Below the pieces are notes generated by a model that was not told the origin of the DNA, did no database searches, and was given only the letters and a program-made list of their open reading frames with translations. A DNA stretch of 64,000 nt, taken from contig NC_088655.1 in NCBI RefSeq assembly GCF_964019385.1, forward strand, positions 20,444,371 through 20,508,370, written 5' to 3'. Both the position numbers and the translations under genes were made by a program. Below are positions 62,133 to 64,000 of this stretch, piece after piece; within the stretch, counting starts at the first letter, position 1, and the number at the start of each line of letters is the position of its first letter. Source of the DNA: Sycon ciliatum. Its lineage: Eukaryota > Porifera > Calcarea > Leucosolenida > Sycettidae.

Positions 62133-62892
62133 CGGTGTCGTGTCTCGCCGATGCTGCTGGCGCCCGTTGTGAGTAGCGTTGCTCAGGTCCAGCAGTGGTG
62201 GTGGTGGCGGCGGCATGCTCTCGCTGACCTCCGTCATTTGCCGTGTTCGCGTAGGCCGAAGCAGCTCGACTGGCCTCTCCCATACCGTATCGCCGTGTCT
62301 CCGGCTGAGCCATGCCGTTAACTATTCCACCATGAACGCTTTCCGGCTGCGCTTGAAATGCGTACGGTGGAGGCAGTGGTTGGCTGCCGTCCAGCTCAGG
62401 TCTCTGACCAACCCCCGCGCCACCACCACCACCACTGCCCTGGGCCGCCTGCACTTCATCATGGTACCTCTGAGCCTGCTGGATGCAGGTCATGTGACTT
62501 AGCAGTTCCTGGCTGCAGTCAACCAGCTGCTGCAGTGCGTGCGTTAGACGCTGGTTCCCCGGGTTACCGCCGTCCCACAGACAAGGGTGCTGCACCCAGC
62601 TGGAATGCTCACCCTGACAGACGCGGTCTAGCAGTCCGATACAGTTCATCGTAGCCTGCAGTTGTGTATTGACGTCGGCGATGTTCAGGCAAGACCCGGG
62701 TCGTGGTCGTGGTTGCCGTGACGATGGAGGTGGCAAATGCGGACTTGCGCTGCTTTCGCTGGCGTTGCGCAGAGTAGCGGCCGTGCTAGCGGTTGCGTTG
62801 CTGCTGCCGCTGCTGCCCCAGTGTTGTGAGCACTGTGCAGTAGCTAGACCCGCAGTGGGTGGTGGTGTTAGCTGGGTTAGGACGCGTTCAGA
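62133..62892 (-). CDS. First recognised exon of the death-fold gene (253 codons)
   Basis: Open from acceptor-like TTTTTTTACGCCAG (exon start 62892) to donor GTGAGT, phase 0 in and phase 1 out, which joins exactly with exon 60709 to make an Asp codon. The N-terminal third is Thr/Ser/Pro/Ala-rich. Then come helices LNIADVNTQLQATMNCIGLL, NQRLTHALQQLVDCSQELLS and MTCIQQAQRYHDEVQAAQ, then a Gly/Pro/Ala-rich tail. No known domain; the helices could form a coiled coil. The first Met is well inside, so an upstream exon should carry the start. The acceptor sits inside the terminal repeat of the Harbinger-like element at 62880. Confidence 0.55.
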
Positions 62893-63540
62893 CTGGCGTA
62901 AAAAAACAAGCGGAATGTGAAAGTTGTCAAGGTGAATCGCTCACGTGACGTTCCCGCCAGCGTAAACACGGAAAAGGTTTCCCACCACTCCGCAGGCCAG
63001 TGGAATGCAGATTCCGGCGGCACGCGGAGCGCTTTTGATATCCTTGCAGCACAAGTTCCGTCTTTTCGTTTATTTCAGCCTCTACTCTTGCAGTCTGAAT
63101 GCATGCTTTTGAGTTTGGAGTTTTGACTTCTAGACTGCCAACTTCTCCCATCATGCCGAAATCTTTGTTCGACTCAGAGGGGGAGTTCATGGAGCTGTAC
63201 GTGGTGATTTTTGCGGGCTGCTCTGCAGGCAAAACGCTTACTGCGAACGAGAAGCATACTCTGATCGCGGAGCGGATGAATGCCACCCAAGCACCAAACA
63301 CTCCGGACATAGTATTCTTTCCGTCGACAAGCACAAGCAAAAGCACAATGATCCAGTATCTCAACAGACTGAATTGGTTTATTTTGATATCCAACTCAAA
63401 CTGAGTCAACTCAAATTTTTCAAATGTCGAAGCTTCACATGTACTCGCCATTCCAGCGGGATACACGCGCAGTGTGATTGCGATTCCCGGGATTACGCTG
63501 CAGCATTCCGGCGGCTATTAACGCCAGTCTGAATGCGCCC
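62880..63540. mobile_element. PIF/Harbinger-like non-autonomous element (661 bp)
   Basis: Terminal repeats GGACGCGTTCAGACTGGCGT and, inverted, GGGCGCATTCAGACTGGCGT, flanked by TTA at 62877-62879 and 63541-63543. A 3-bp TTA/TWA duplication with G-rich ends is the PIF/Harbinger pattern. Open frames inside (179 codons on minus, 102 on plus) show no nuclease motif. Confidence 0.75.
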
Positions 63541-63589
63541 TTAGGTAGCGCAAGTCAGTCCTGGATGTCATCTCCAACTGTAGCGTCCC

Positions 63590-63675
63590 ACAAACACAAA
63601 CACACAATGGGCACACACGCATGCACGCACGCACACATGCACGCACCCACACACGTGCACACACACACAAACAGC
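63590..63675. repeat. (CA)n/(GCACACA)n microsatellite
   Basis: CA-rich tract with GCACGCAC interruptions. Confidence 0.9.
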
Positions 63676-63837
63676 AGTATGATACCTATCATCAATAGTC
63701 ATACGTATCACACATTCCAAGTGCCGGGTACCAATGATGAGAAGTGGTGCGCTCGCGGTACCGCTGTGGTCAAAGAATGTGCAACGCTGCTGATCATTCA
63801 TAGCAGGCCAGTTGATCACACATGACACAGCCCGGGG

Positions 63838-63950
63838 CGTACCAGAGCATATCTGTGGTGCAATGACGGTGAATGTACCAGAGTACATCTGTGGTGTGGT
63901 GACCATGTATCTCCGGCAACCTCATAGCCGCCATTTTGCCTATTTTGACT
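63838..63950 (-). repeat. Dispersed repeat, inverted relative of 54953-55010
   Basis: Contains two tandem pieces of TACCAGAGxAxATCTGTGGTG and then, on the minus strand, AAAATGGCGGCTATGAGGTT, matching the copy near 54955. Confidence 0.75.
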
Positions 63951-64000
63951 ACCGTAAAACCTGTCACGGCGTCCACAAGGCGACCACCTCTCCCAGAAGA

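Noticed and set aside
62927-63466. 179-codon minus-strand ORF in the Harbinger-like element as a transposase
   Set aside because: No DDE nuclease or Myb-like motif; overlapping plus-strand frame equally plausible.

Overview
This is eukaryotic, animal-type DNA, most likely from an invertebrate. Protein-coding signal is split into small exons with GT-AG splice sites. The recognisable domains are ankyrin repeats, a PDZ domain and a death-fold-like domain. The rest is almost entirely transposable elements and simple repeats: BEL/Pao, two Ty3/gypsy elements, Penelope, a Polinton (Maverick) remnant, hAT, pogo and Tc1/mariner, PIF/Harbinger, MITEs, tRNA-derived SINEs and (CA)n tracts. One retroelement type (31-34 kb) is one I associate with sponges and cnidarians, but the species cannot be fixed from this sequence. 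A 200-N placeholder gap sits at 41208-41407.

Layout. 1-1580: pieces of a mariner-like element, a BEL/Pao element and a chromovirus. 1581-16640 and 21016-26580: a minus-strand ankyrin-repeat gene. Its 5' exons (26580, 25638, 24959) lead leftward into an array of duplicated intron-plus-exon units. Each unit adds a phase-0 exon of about 33 codons (one ankyrin repeat) and usually a second, frameshifted exon. Mobile elements inserted in single units leave matching empty sites in sister units, so insertions and target duplications can be read directly and ordered in time. 16640-21015: a decayed hAT transposase, a 293-bp MITE, a hairpin and a 226-bp tandem repeat.

27.1-29.7 kb: seven tRNA-derived SINE-like copies in one orientation. 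29.8-34 kb: a decayed reverse-transcriptase element interrupted by a 433-bp MITE. 35036-40184: a complete chromovirus with 181-bp LTRs, CCTTT target duplications, an initiator-tRNA-like primer site and a textbook -1 frameshift signal between gag and protease. 41408-47192: a second, unrelated gypsy element on the minus strand with its own -1 slippery site. It abuts a Polinton DNA polymerase B gene that has lost its catalytic core. 48.3-50.9 kb: two intact unassigned minus-strand ORFs and two threonine/serine-rich membrane-anchored ORFs between 230-bp direct repeats.

51-64 kb is more gene-like. It has three plus-strand exons of a PDZ protein and three minus-strand exons of a gene whose last recognised exon looks like a death domain, with splice phases that match across both junctions. 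These are interleaved with minisatellites, hairpins and further MITEs carrying intact target duplications.

No bacterial genes, CRISPR arrays, rRNA or functional tRNA genes were seen. The strongest leads are the ankyrin exon-cassette array, the independently placed -1 frameshift signals in two gypsy lineages, and the death-fold gene whose first exon appears to use a splice acceptor inside a Harbinger terminal repeat.
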